Assembly (NCBI GenBank): GCA_002477905.1
Contig: DLLB01000044.1
Span: forward strand, 1 to 6,957
DNA: 6,957 nucleotides
Origin: Clostridiales bacterium UBA7573
GTDB lineage: Bacteria > Bacillota > Clostridia > Oscillospirales > CAG-272
Direction of reading: 5' to 3'
Positions 1-6,247 of this stretch are shown here, one piece after another. Numbering within the stretch: position 1 is the first letter of the stretch; every line of letters begins with the position of its first letter. Position numbers and translations under genes: made by a program. The notes beneath the pieces are model-generated. The model made no database searches, was not told the origin of the DNA, and worked only from the letters and a program-made list of their open reading frames with translations.

Positions 1-374
1 TCTTATCCAATGGCAGACTGGTGGCGTTTGATACGATGCCGCATTTGCGGGAACGGTACGGCGCAGGCAGAACCGCCATGACCTTGCGGGTGAAGGCGGA
101 CGGACATCCGGACGATACGGAGAAGCGGCTGACGGAAGTGCTGAGCGCATTCCCCCAAAAGCAGATTACCCGCGCAAACGGTGTATTCACCTGCCGGATC
201 TCCGCGGACACGTTTTCGGACGATTTGTGTGAGGAAATTTCCCGTGCATTGACGCAAGCCGGTTTTGTGATCTTACAAATGAGCGTCAAAGAAGTGGATC
301 TGGAAGATGTGTTCCTGCTACTGACCGGGAAAAGAACGGGAAATACGCCATCTGAGGAGGAACAGGCTCAATGA
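1..374 (+). CDS. ABC transporter ATP-binding protein, C-terminal part (5' end outside window)
   Basis: This is the last ~123 residues of an ATPase that would power the permease encoded next, acting on the cytoplasmic face of the membrane. The open frame runs from base 3 with no start needed, so the gene begins upstream. The visible part starts at LSNGRLVAFDTMPHL, which matches the stretch just after the H-loop in NatA/CcmA-type ABC-2 ATPases (usually 'L..G+.va.gt...l'). It then has a ~90-residue regulatory-type tail and ends near the family signature VDLEDVFLLLTGK (commonly 'sLEDvFl.lTg'). Walker A, Walker B and the ABC signature must lie upstream and cannot be checked. The family is usually about 300 residues, so about 60% is missing. 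Its stop codon overlaps the next start (ATGA), which supports translational coupling. The ABC ATPase assignment is firm; the substrate is unknown. Confidence 0.88.
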   Translation, partial: LSNGRLVAFDTMPHLRERYGAGRTAMTLRVKADGHPDDTEKRLTEVLSAFPQKQITRANGVFTCRISADTFSDDLCEEISRALTQAGFVILQMSVKEVDLEDVFLLLTGKRTGNTPSEEEQAQ

Positions 375-1237
375 ACGCAGTTTACCGGCGCGAAATGCGC
401 ACATTCTTCAGAACGCCGTTCGGGTATTTGTACCTTGCGGTATTCACCTTGATTTTCGGGATTTATATTGCGGCGCTCAACCTTGGCGGGGATTTTTACC
501 CCGACCTTGAGATTACGCTCAGCAGCATGGTCATGTTGACGATGCTGTTTATTCCGATCTTAACGATGCGAACTTTTGCAGAGGAGCGTAAACAGAAAAC
601 CGATCAGCTTCTGTACGCGTTGCCGCTGAAGCTCCCCCATGTGGTGATGGCAAAATTCCTTGCGTCGTTCACCCTGTTTTGCATTCCGCTTGGATTTGCA
701 CTTCTTTTACCGCCGCTCTTTTCCGTGTTCGGGCATGTCGCGTTTTTGCCTGCCTATCATGCGATTTTCGGATTTGCACTGCTTGGCGCGGCACTGATTG
801 CCATCGGCAATCTCATTTCGTCGTTTACGGAAAATCAGGTGGTTGCCGCGGTGGTGACGTTTGTTTTGTTTTTGCTGATGTACTTGATGAACGCGTTTGC
901 AGATAAATTTCCGGCTTCGCCCGTTGCGTCGTTTGTTGCGTTTGTTGCGCTGACGATGCTGATTCTGGCGGTGGTCTACTATATGACGCGCGCCCTGTAT
1001 CTGTGCTTCTTTGTCGGAATTGCTGCGGAAATCGCCTTGACGCTGGTGTTTGTATTCCGGTCTGCCGCTTTTACCGGCGCGTTTGCAAAACTGATCGGAT
1101 GGCTTTCCGTATTTGACCGTTTTTACAGCTATGCCAACGGCATTCTGGATCTGAAAGCCATTGTTTACTATCTGTCTGTCACTTTCTTGTTCCTGTTCTT
1201 CACCGTACAGGGCATGGAAAAGCGCAGATGGGCATAA
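371..1237 (+). CDS. ABC-2 type permease, GldF-like
   Basis: A 288-residue integral membrane protein, the channel-forming partner of the ATPase. The start is set by the ATGA overlap with the upstream gene and by AGGAGG at 355-360, ten bases before the ATG. The N-terminus carries the short amphipathic 'YRREMRTFFRTPFGYL' segment typical of ABC-2 permeases. Next comes the cytoplasmic motif EERKQKTDQLLYALPL (residues 71-86), equivalent to 'E+..gT.elLltlPv' in GldF-like permeases. Hydrophobic segments are visible near residues 17-37, 48-66, 95-118, 130-150, 158-176, 184-204, 209-229 and 262-281. The C-terminal 'FDRFYSYANGILDLKAIVYY' region, ending in KRRWA, also resembles GldF, where a 'G.ldl.d..Yfls' segment precedes the last helix. 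Eight segments is more than the six typical of ABC-2 permeases, and some may be re-entrant. The function as transport permease is well supported; the substrate is not known. Confidence 0.9.
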   Translation: MNAVYRREMRTFFRTPFGYLYLAVFTLIFGIYIAALNLGGDFYPDLEITLSSMVMLTMLFIPILTMRTFAEERKQKTDQLLYALPLKLPHVVMAKFLASFTLFCIPLGFALLLPPLFSVFGHVAFLPAYHAIFGFALLGAALIAIGNLISSFTENQVVAAVVTFVLFLLMYLMNAFADKFPASPVASFVAFVALTMLILAVVYYMTRALYLCFFVGIAAEIALTLVFVFRSAAFTGAFAKLIGWLSVFDRFYSYANGILDLKAIVYYLSVTFLFLFFTVQGMEKRRWA

Positions 1238-1255
1238 GGAGGGAGGAAAAGTACC

Positions 1256-2782
1256 ATGAATCTGAAAGAAAAATGGGCGGCGCAATCGCGCACGAAATCC
1301 TTCCGGTACGGTTCCCGCAGTGTGCTGATCTCCCTGATGCTGATCGTCATTGTGCTGTTGGTGAATGTCTTGGTTGGGCTGCTGCCGACCAAAGCCACCG
1401 AATTTGATATTACCGAAAACGGATTGTACAGTCTGTCGGAGCTGACAGAGACATACGTCAAAAATCTGGACAGTGAGATTACAATTTATGTCATCGCGCA
1501 GACCGGCACCGAGGATGCTTTGGTGGAAGAAACGCTCAAACGTTACACCACGCTTTCTTCGAAAATTCATTACGAATACATTGATCCGATCCTGCAGCCG
1601 TCCTTTGTGGAGAAATATACGAAAAAACAGTTGAGCAACGGCAGTCTGATTATGGTCAGCGACAAATATCCGGATCGCCCGTATGTATTGGATTATGCCG
1701 ATCTTTCCTACCGTGCGTACAGCGATCAGGAAAAGCAGTTCCTTGCGTATGCAGAAGCCTTGTACGGCTCGGATGCCATTCTCGGCTACAAGGCGGAGCT
1801 TGGCGTCGGGATGTATGATGCAGAAAAGCAGATTACGACCGGTTTAAGTTATGTCACCACGGATAAATTGCCGCATATTTACGTCATCGCCGGTCACGGC
1901 GGAAGCGGCTATGCCTCCTCGCTTGCCGAATCGTTCGCCATGGCAAACGTCGTGCTGGAATCGTTGGACCTTGCGACCGTAGCGGAAATTCCGGCAGACG
2001 CGGATGCATGGATTCTGCACGATCCGAATACGGATCTGAGTGAGGAAGAAGTGAAATTGCTCAGCAAATACCTTGAACAGGGCGGTACGTTGCTCTTGTC
2101 TACCAATTATAAAAATATTGCGTCTTTAACCAACCTGAGCGCGGTTCTTGCGGAATACGGATTATCCGGTTCGTCCGATCTGATCTTGGAGACGGGCGGC
2201 GATTATTGCTATTATGATTCCACCACCGGAGAATCCGCAAGTGAAATGCTGATCCCGCTCTATGCAAGCGATCATCCGTTTACAAACGCGTTCTCCTTAA
2301 CCACCCGGTTATGCTATCCCGATGCACACCGGATTCTCATTTCGGGATCCAAGCCGGCGACCGTCTCGGTTACGCAGTTTTTGTATACGTCGGCGAAGGC
2401 GCGGCTGTATGACGTGGGCAGCAAGAAATATACTGATACGGAGGAAAAAGAAACCGGCAATTATCCGCTTGCCGTGGATGCGAAGCGCATGGAGGATCTC
2501 GGCGTTTCTTCCCGTGTGATCTGGTTTTCTTCCACCGCATTTTTCAGCTCCAAAGCCAACTCCATTTCCGGCGGTGCGAACTATTCTTACTACATGACCG
2601 CGATCAGCGAACTGACCGGCGCGGATATTGAGTTTGCGATCGAGGCAATTTCCATGGACGTCGGGCATTTGACCGTTTCCACGCCGGTGCGGATCGTGCT
2701 GACCGTGGTGCTTGCAGTGCTGATTCCGGGGGCGTTGATTGCCGTGGGTTGCGTGATCTATGTGAAACGGAGGAAACACTGA
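1256..2782 (+). CDS. GldG-like ABC transporter auxiliary protein
   Basis: A 508-residue protein resembling GldG and the ABC-type uncharacterised transport system domain (ABC_transp_aux). A membrane helix lies at residues ~22-43 after a basic N-terminus. The long middle part should be extracytoplasmic, and a second helix at ~477-503 ends in the basic tail KRRKH. Family-like landmarks are FDITENGLYSLSE (50-62), PHIYVIAGHGG (206-216; GldG proteins have 'vy.ltGHGE'), the pair PADADAWILHDPNTDLSEEE (246-265) and YLEQGGTLLL (272-281), SDHPFTNAF (338-346) and YPLAV (403-407). The ATG follows AGGAGGGAGG at 1237-1246 and lies 18 bases after the permease stop, so it belongs to the same operon. In Bacteroidota, GldFG is required for gliding. 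In a clostridial-type genome that role is not expected, and the actual role here is unknown. The family assignment is strong. Confidence 0.87.
   Translation: MNLKEKWAAQSRTKSFRYGSRSVLISLMLIVIVLLVNVLVGLLPTKATEFDITENGLYSLSELTETYVKNLDSEITIYVIAQTGTEDALVEETLKRYTTLSSKIHYEYIDPILQPSFVEKYTKKQLSNGSLIMVSDKYPDRPYVLDYADLSYRAYSDQEKQFLAYAEALYGSDAILGYKAELGVGMYDAEKQITTGLSYVTTDKLPHIYVIAGHGGSGYASSLAESFAMANVVLESLDLATVAEIPADADAWILHDPNTDLSEEEVKLLSKYLEQGGTLLLSTNYKNIASLTNLSAVLAEYGLSGSSDLILETGGDYCYYDSTTGESASEMLIPLYASDHPFTNAFSLTTRLCYPDAHRILISGSKPATVSVTQFLYTSAKARLYDVGSKKYTDTEEKETGNYPLAVDAKRMEDLGVSSRVIWFSSTAFFSSKANSISGGANYSYYMTAISELTGADIEFAIEAISMDVGHLTVSTPVRIVLTVVLAVLIPGALIAVGCVIYVKRRKH
2769..2773 (+). promoter_or_regulatory. 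Ribosome binding site that fixes the DUF4340 start
   Basis: GGAGG ends eight bases before the ATG at 2782. An in-frame GTG at 2749 would add eleven residues but has no such site upstream and would overlap the GldG tail by 34 bases. The ATG makes a TGATG junction and places the basic MQKKR directly before the membrane helix. Confidence 0.8.
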
Positions 2783-3774
2783 TGCAAAAAAAACGTACAC
2801 CGTGGCTGCTTTTGATCTTAGTGGCAGTTGCGATCGTGCTGACTGTTGTGGTGATTGTGATTTATCAGAATCAGACGACCGATCCCGATCAGACGAGGAC
2901 CACCACTGCGCCGAAGATTCCGCTTGCGGAAGGTACAATGGCGCAGATTACGGAAATTTCCTGTACCTATGACGGGAAAACATGGGGATTCACCCGTATT
3001 GCCGGCACATGGTTTGCGGATTGGGAAGAAGAATTCCCGCTCAATCAGACCGCAGTGATCGATTTGTGCGATACGATTGTGGGGATCCGCGCGGATAGCC
3101 GTGTGGCGGATCGCTGTGACGATCCCGCCAATTTCGGACTGGATGCGCCGCACACCGTGATTACGGTGAAGATAGATGGGAAAACCGTTCGCTATGCGTT
3201 CGGCAAACAGAATTATCTCAAAGAAAATGCGTACTACTGTCAGAGAAGCGAAGATGACGCTTTGTATTTGGTTTCGTCCGAAACCGTAGAAAAGCTCCAG
3301 AAGCGCGAGACGGACTTTGCGGATCTGATCAGCCGGGTTCCGGAACTGGAACGGGAAAATGTCACGGGATATACCCTGCAAATCGCGGACGGCACGCCGA
3401 TCAAGCTGACGGAGAAAGCGGATCTGGACGCGGTGTTTACCGCAGTGCAGAAACTCGTAAAAGCGCTCAACCGCACTTCCATGGAAAAATTCGCGGATTA
3501 TGCGGTGACGGAAGAAGAAAAAACCGCTTACGGTTTGGTGGAAGGACAACAGGTGCGCCTGACGATTCATTATCAGCGCGCCGTCACCAAAACGTTGGAC
3601 GACGGCACCATCGGCTCGATTATGACGCCGTTTGAAGCGACCGTTTATTTTGGAAACGCCGTAGAAGAAGGGACGTATTGTCTGCCGGAGGATTCCCGAT
3701 ACGTCTATTATGTAGAGACGTCCTTTGTCAAAGAAACCCTGCCGTCTCTTTTTGAAAAAACATCCGAAACCTGA
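2782..3774 (+). CDS. DUF4340 domain protein with N-terminal membrane anchor
   Basis: A 330-residue protein encoded last in the transporter operon, overlapping the GldG-like gene by one base (TGATG). MQKKRTPW is followed by a single strong hydrophobic helix at ~8-28 and a Thr/Pro/Asp-rich linker (31-48), with no signal-peptidase site that I can see. The rest should therefore sit outside the membrane, tethered by its N-terminus. The DUF4340 hallmark is NFGLDAP at 117-123, followed by a beta-rich stretch, YAFGKQN at 138-144 and ALYLVSSETVEKL at 160-172. A second weaker copy of the same pattern starts at AYGLVEGQQVRLTI (249-262) and continues with VYFGNAVEEGTYC (288-300) and YVYYVETSFVKETL (307-320), so the protein looks like two tandem DUF4340 units. 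DUF4340 proteins commonly accompany GldFG-like transporters, but their biochemical role is not established. Confidence 0.85.
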   Translation: MQKKRTPWLLLILVAVAIVLTVVVIVIYQNQTTDPDQTRTTTAPKIPLAEGTMAQITEISCTYDGKTWGFTRIAGTWFADWEEEFPLNQTAVIDLCDTIVGIRADSRVADRCDDPANFGLDAPHTVITVKIDGKTVRYAFGKQNYLKENAYYCQRSEDDALYLVSSETVEKLQKRETDFADLISRVPELERENVTGYTLQIADGTPIKLTEKADLDAVFTAVQKLVKALNRTSMEKFADYAVTEEEKTAYGLVEGQQVRLTIHYQRAVTKTLDDGTIGSIMTPFEATVYFGNAVEEGTYCLPEDSRYVYYVETSFVKETLPSLFEKTSET

Positions 3775-3802
3775 TGCAGACACGCCAAACGGGCAAAAAT
3801 TT

Positions 3803-3822
3803 CAAAAAAACGGATTTTTTTG
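3803..3822 (+). terminator. Weak A/T hairpin after the transporter operon, possible terminator
   Basis: One C and seven A (3803-3810) can pair with seven T and one G (3815-3822) around the loop CGGA. It lies 28 bases after the DUF4340 stop, where a terminator would be expected. However, the stem is nearly all A-U and there is no separate U-run after it, so it would be a weak terminator. The same A/T-rich DNA lies at about -66 to -47 relative to the predicted gdhA transcript start, so it may serve instead, or also, as an upstream promoter element. No better terminator is visible in the gap. Confidence 0.35.
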
Positions 3823-3833
3823 TGAAAAAGAAA

Positions 3834-3862
3834 TTGACAGGAGAAATCCGGTGTGTTATAAT
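3834..3862 (+). promoter_or_regulatory. Consensus sigma-70/sigma-A promoter of gdhA
   Basis: The -35 box TTGACA (3834-3839) and the -10 box TATAAT (3857-3862) both match consensus at six of six bases and are separated by exactly 17 bases. A TG one base before the -10 box (3854-3855) makes it an extended -10 as well. A/T-rich DNA with T7 and A5 tracts (3815-3833) lies immediately upstream and could act as an UP element. Transcription would start near 3868-3870, giving a leader of about 72 bases before the gdhA ATG. The promoter should be intrinsically strong. Confidence 0.92.
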
Positions 3863-3868
3863 AACAAA

Positions 3869-3941
3869 TAAGTTTTTTCCCGATGCGCCGGCATAAGCCC
3901 CGTTTTTGGGCGAATTCAATTCAAATTACGGAGGAATCGTT
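3869..3941 (+). promoter_or_regulatory. gdhA 5' leader with small hairpins and ribosome site
   Basis: The predicted leader has a T6 run right after the transcript start (3872-3877) and two short possible hairpins: ATGC/GCAT around GCCG (3883-3894), and GCCC/GGGC around a seven-base loop (3897-3911). A/T-rich sequence follows, then the ribosome site GGAGG (3930-3934), seven bases before the ATG at 3942. No known riboswitch or T-box pattern is recognisable and the stems are only four base pairs each, so regulation through this RNA is not demonstrated. The leader extent is inferred from the promoter. Confidence 0.5.
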
Positions 3942-5288
3942 ATGAATTTCAAAAACGCATATCTTGCAGAGCTCATGGAGACAGTAAAGAAGCGCAATCC
4001 CGGCGAACCGGAATTCCATCAGGCAGTCGAGGAAGTTCTGCTTTCGTTGGAGCCGGTTGTGGAAAAACATCCGGAGTACATTGAAAAGGGCGTTATGGCA
4101 AGCATTGTCGAGCCGGAGCGGATCATCAAATTCCGTGTGCCGTGGGTAGATGATAAAGGAAACGTGCAGGTCAACCGTGGTTTCCGCATCCAGTTCAACA
4201 GCGCCATCGGACCGTATAAGGGCGGTTTGCGTTTTCATCCCTCTGTTTATGAAGGAATCATCAAATTTCTTGGCTTTGAGCAGATTTTCAAAAACTCGCT
4301 GACCGGTTTGCCGATCGGCGGCGGCAAGGGCGGCTCGGACTTTGATCCGAAGGGCAAGTCCGATATGGAGATCATGCGTTTCTGCCAGAGCTTTATGACG
4401 GAGCTTTCCAAGCATATCGGTGCAGATACCGACGTGCCGGCAGGCGACATCGGCGTGGGCGCACGGGAGATCGGCTATCTGTTCGGTCAGTACAAGCGGT
4501 TGCGCAATGAATTTACCGGCGTGCTTACCGGTAAGGGACTGACCTATGGTGGTAGCTTGATCCGCAAGGAAGCAACCGGTTACGGTCTGTGCTATTTCAC
4601 AGAGGAAATGCTCAAAGATCACGGGGATTCTTTCCAGGGCAAGACGGTGGTGATTTCCGGTTCCGGAAACGTTGCAATTTACGCATGCGAAAAAGCAACC
4701 CAGCTTGGCGCCAAGGTTGTTGCCATGTACGATTCCAACGGTTATATCTATGACAAAAACGGCATAGACCTTGCCGCGATCAAGGAAATCAAAGAAGTAC
4801 GTCGCGCGCGTATCAAGGAATATCTCACGGTACATCCGGAAGCAGAGTACCACGAGGGGTGCCGCGGAATCTGGACGATCCCCTGCGATATTGCGCTTCC
4901 CTGCGCAACGCAGAATGAGATCGACGGCGAAAGCGCGAAGATCCTTGTGAAAAACGGTGTCAAAGCCGTTGCAGAGGGCGCAAATATGCCTTCTACACCG
5001 GAAGCAATTGAAATCTTCCAGAGTGCCGGCGTGCTCTTTGGTCCCGCGAAAGCATCCAACGCCGGCGGCGTGGCAACTTCTGCTTTGGAAATGTGCCAGA
5101 ACTCCATGCGTTACAGCTGGACGGCAGAGGAAGTGGATGCCAAGTTGCAACACATTATGACCGGTATTTATCACAACTGTGCCAATGCCGCAAAAGAATA
5201 CGGTATGGAGGGCAACTACGCAGCAGGTGCGAATATCGCAGGTTTCTTGAAGGTTGCGAATTCTATGCTTGCATACGGTGTAGTCTGA
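3942..5288 (+). CDS. gdhA: NADP-specific glutamate dehydrogenase
   Basis: Cytoplasmic enzyme interconverting 2-oxoglutarate, ammonium and NADPH with glutamate; expected to be a hexamer. The 448 residues match the usual 444-450 of the bacterial hexameric GdhA class. The ATG at 3942 was chosen over the in-frame TTG at 3906 because GGAGG lies seven bases before it and the N-terminus then aligns with the family. Substrate-site residues are visible: K93 in PYKGGLRFHP, K117 in IFKNSL, the catalytic-type K129 in GGGKGGSDFDPKG, D169 in PAGDIGVG and S380 in GGVATSALEM. The nucleotide-binding loop is SGSGNVA (239-245). The second strand ends in YDSNG (263-267), with the Asp-Ser seen in E. coli NADP-GDH rather than the Gly-Pro of NAD-GDH from Clostridium symbiosum, so NADP(H) is the likely cofactor. 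The gene has its own consensus promoter and a terminator, so it is probably mostly monocistronic. Confidence 0.97.
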   Translation: MNFKNAYLAELMETVKKRNPGEPEFHQAVEEVLLSLEPVVEKHPEYIEKGVMASIVEPERIIKFRVPWVDDKGNVQVNRGFRIQFNSAIGPYKGGLRFHPSVYEGIIKFLGFEQIFKNSLTGLPIGGGKGGSDFDPKGKSDMEIMRFCQSFMTELSKHIGADTDVPAGDIGVGAREIGYLFGQYKRLRNEFTGVLTGKGLTYGGSLIRKEATGYGLCYFTEEMLKDHGDSFQGKTVVISGSGNVAIYACEKATQLGAKVVAMYDSNGYIYDKNGIDLAAIKEIKEVRRARIKEYLTVHPEAEYHEGCRGIWTIPCDIALPCATQNEIDGESAKILVKNGVKAVAEGANMPSTPEAIEIFQSAGVLFGPAKASNAGGVATSALEMCQNSMRYSWTAEEVDAKLQHIMTGIYHNCANAAKEYGMEGNYAAGANIAGFLKVANSMLAYGVV

Positions 5289-5308
5289 TTTTAAAGCCAC
5301 ACACCCCG

Positions 5309-5344
5309 GAAAAGCCCGTAAGAACCCTTATGGGCTTTTCGTTT
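5309..5344 (+). terminator. Intrinsic terminator after gdhA
   Basis: The arms GAAAAGCCCGTAAG (5309-5322) and CTTATGGGCTTTTC (5327-5340) pair over 14 bp with one G-U pair around the four-base loop AACC, beginning 20 bases after the gdhA stop. The T-run is partly inside the 3' arm (TTTTC) and is followed by GTTT, a common arrangement for A-tract/U-tract terminators. Because the U-run is interrupted, some read-through into nfnAB is possible. The near-symmetry means it could also stop transcription from the other strand. Confidence 0.85.
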
Positions 5345-5352
5345 ACCGTGCG

Positions 5353-5369
5353 CTTTGCCGTTGGCAAAG
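5353..5369. repeat. 7-bp perfect inverted repeat upstream of nfnA
   Basis: CTTTGCC and GGCAAAG flank the centre GTT, 34 bases before the nfnA start. It could be a small RNA hairpin in the leader or a protein-binding palindrome. It does not match a Rex-type operator that I know, and no good -35/-10 pair is visible around it (TTGGCA at 5361-5366 lacks a partner at 16-18 bases). Function unknown. Confidence 0.5.
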
Positions 5370-5403
5370 GCACAATGCAAAACAGAAAGGACTGGATAGC
5401 ATC

Positions 5404-6246
5404 ATGTATCGGATTCTGAAAAAGGAAGTGCTCAATTCCACGGTCACATTGATGGAGATTGAAGCGCCGGCAGTTGCGAAAAAAGCGAATCCCGGACAAT
5501 TTATCATTTTACGCGTGGATGAAAACGGAGAGCGGATCCCGCTTACCATTGCCGATTACGACGCGGCGCGCGGTAGTGTGACGATCATTTTCCAGATCGT
5601 CGGCGCGACGACGGAGAAACTTAACCACAAAGCGGCAGGGGAGTTTATTCAGGATTTTGTCGGTCCGCTCGGAAAAGCCACCGAAACGGAAGGCAAGAAA
5701 AAAGTCGCCGTGGTCGGCGGCGGCGTGGGATGCGCAATTGCGTATCCTGTGGCGAAAAAATTCCACAGCCAAGGAACGGAAGTGCATGCGATTATCGGAT
5801 TCCGGAATCGGGATCTCGTCATTCTGGAACCGGAATTTCGCGCCGCGTCCGATCGATTGTTTCTGATGACGGACGACGGCAGTGCCGGAGAAAAAGGACT
5901 GGTGACGGACGCACTCAAACGCCTGATTGAAAGCGGGGAACAGTATGACGAAGTGATCACGATCGGTCCGCTTGTTATGATGAAATTTGTCTGCCGTCTG
6001 ACGAAAGAATACGGGATCAAAACGGTCGCCAGTATGAATCCGATCATGATTGACGGAACCGGTATGTGCGGCGGATGCCGTCTGACGGTGGGGGGCGAGA
6101 CAAAGTTTGCTTGCGTGGACGGTCCGGAATTCGATGGTCATCTGATTGATTTTGAGGAAGCGATTGCCCGTTCGTCCATGTATAAACCGTTTGAGTGTGC
6201 CGCGCATGAAACGGTTTGCAATCTGTATCAAAAGGAGGTGCGATAA
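5404..6246 (+). CDS. nfnA: NfnA-type FAD/NAD-binding ferredoxin-NADP+ reductase subunit (sulfide dehydrogenase/PyrK-like family)
   Basis: Small subunit of the predicted NfnAB complex, a cytoplasmic flavoprotein that couples NADH, reduced ferredoxin and NADPH by electron bifurcation or confurcation. The 280 residues show an FAD-binding barrel with GQFIIL (31-36) and RIPLTIAD (44-51), then GPLG (87-90), an NAD-binding VVGGGVGCA (103-111), and a C-terminal iron-sulfur region DGTGMCGGC (217-225) with a third Cys in FACVDGPEFDGH (236-247). This gives Asp217, Cys222, Cys225 and Cys237 as ligands of a [2Fe-2S] cluster; the Asp is typical of NfnA, whereas PyrK has Cys there. A partner encoded one base downstream, not pyrD, also favours NfnA over PyrK. 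The start ATG follows GAAAGGA at 5385-5391 with a longish 12-base spacing. NCBI-style names for this family also include sulfide/dihydroorotate dehydrogenase-like protein. Confidence 0.87.
   Translation: MYRILKKEVLNSTVTLMEIEAPAVAKKANPGQFIILRVDENGERIPLTIADYDAARGSVTIIFQIVGATTEKLNHKAAGEFIQDFVGPLGKATETEGKKKVAVVGGGVGCAIAYPVAKKFHSQGTEVHAIIGFRNRDLVILEPEFRAASDRLFLMTDDGSAGEKGLVTDALKRLIESGEQYDEVITIGPLVMMKFVCRLTKEYGIKTVASMNPIMIDGTGMCGGCRLTVGGETKFACVDGPEFDGHLIDFEEAIARSSMYKPFECAAHETVCNLYQKEVR
6231..6240 (+). promoter_or_regulatory. Near-perfect ribosome binding site of nfnB
   Basis: AAAGGAGGTG lies inside the last codons of nfnA and extends over the full anti-Shine-Dalgarno region of 16S rRNA. Its AGGAGG core ends nine bases before the nfnB ATG at 6248. 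This fixes the start and suggests high, coupled translation of the second subunit. Confidence 0.85.
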
Positions 6247-6247
6247 A

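Noticed and set aside
707..1570. 287-codon minus-strand frame across the permease/GldG junction
   Set aside because: Permease and GldG genes happen to share the same register, so their shadow frames join. The translation is low-complexity, rich in Gln, Arg and His.
2818..3783. 321-codon minus-strand frame over the DUF4340 gene
   Set aside because: Again in register with the real gene and explained by the same codon avoidance. It has no protein-like features and no own ribosome site that I can see.
3783..3794. GCC/GGC pairing just after the DUF4340 stop as a terminator
   Set aside because: Three base pairs only and no U-run.
3798..3835. AATTTC/GAAATT inverted pair around the A/T hairpin and -35 box as an operator
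   Set aside because: Only six A/T-rich bases in a low-complexity stretch; likely to occur by chance.
3906..3941. TTG start giving gdhA twelve extra residues
   Set aside because: The extra residues would be encoded across the ribosome site, and the ATG at 3942 has ideal spacing and matches family length.
3921..5300. 459-codon open frame on the minus strand covering all of gdhA
   Set aside because: It is in exact codon register with gdhA, so it stays open simply because gdhA uses no TTA, CTA or TCA codons. Its translation is Cys/His/Arg-rich with no recognisable domain.
5509..6231. 240-codon minus-strand frame over nfnA
   Set aside because: In-register shadow of a gene with strong family motifs on the + strand.
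5404..6246. Dihydroorotate dehydrogenase electron transfer subunit (PyrK)
   Set aside because: Same superfamily, but Asp replaces the first cluster Cys, the DGTGMCGGC motif is of NfnA type, and the neighbour is nfnB/gltA-like rather than pyrD.
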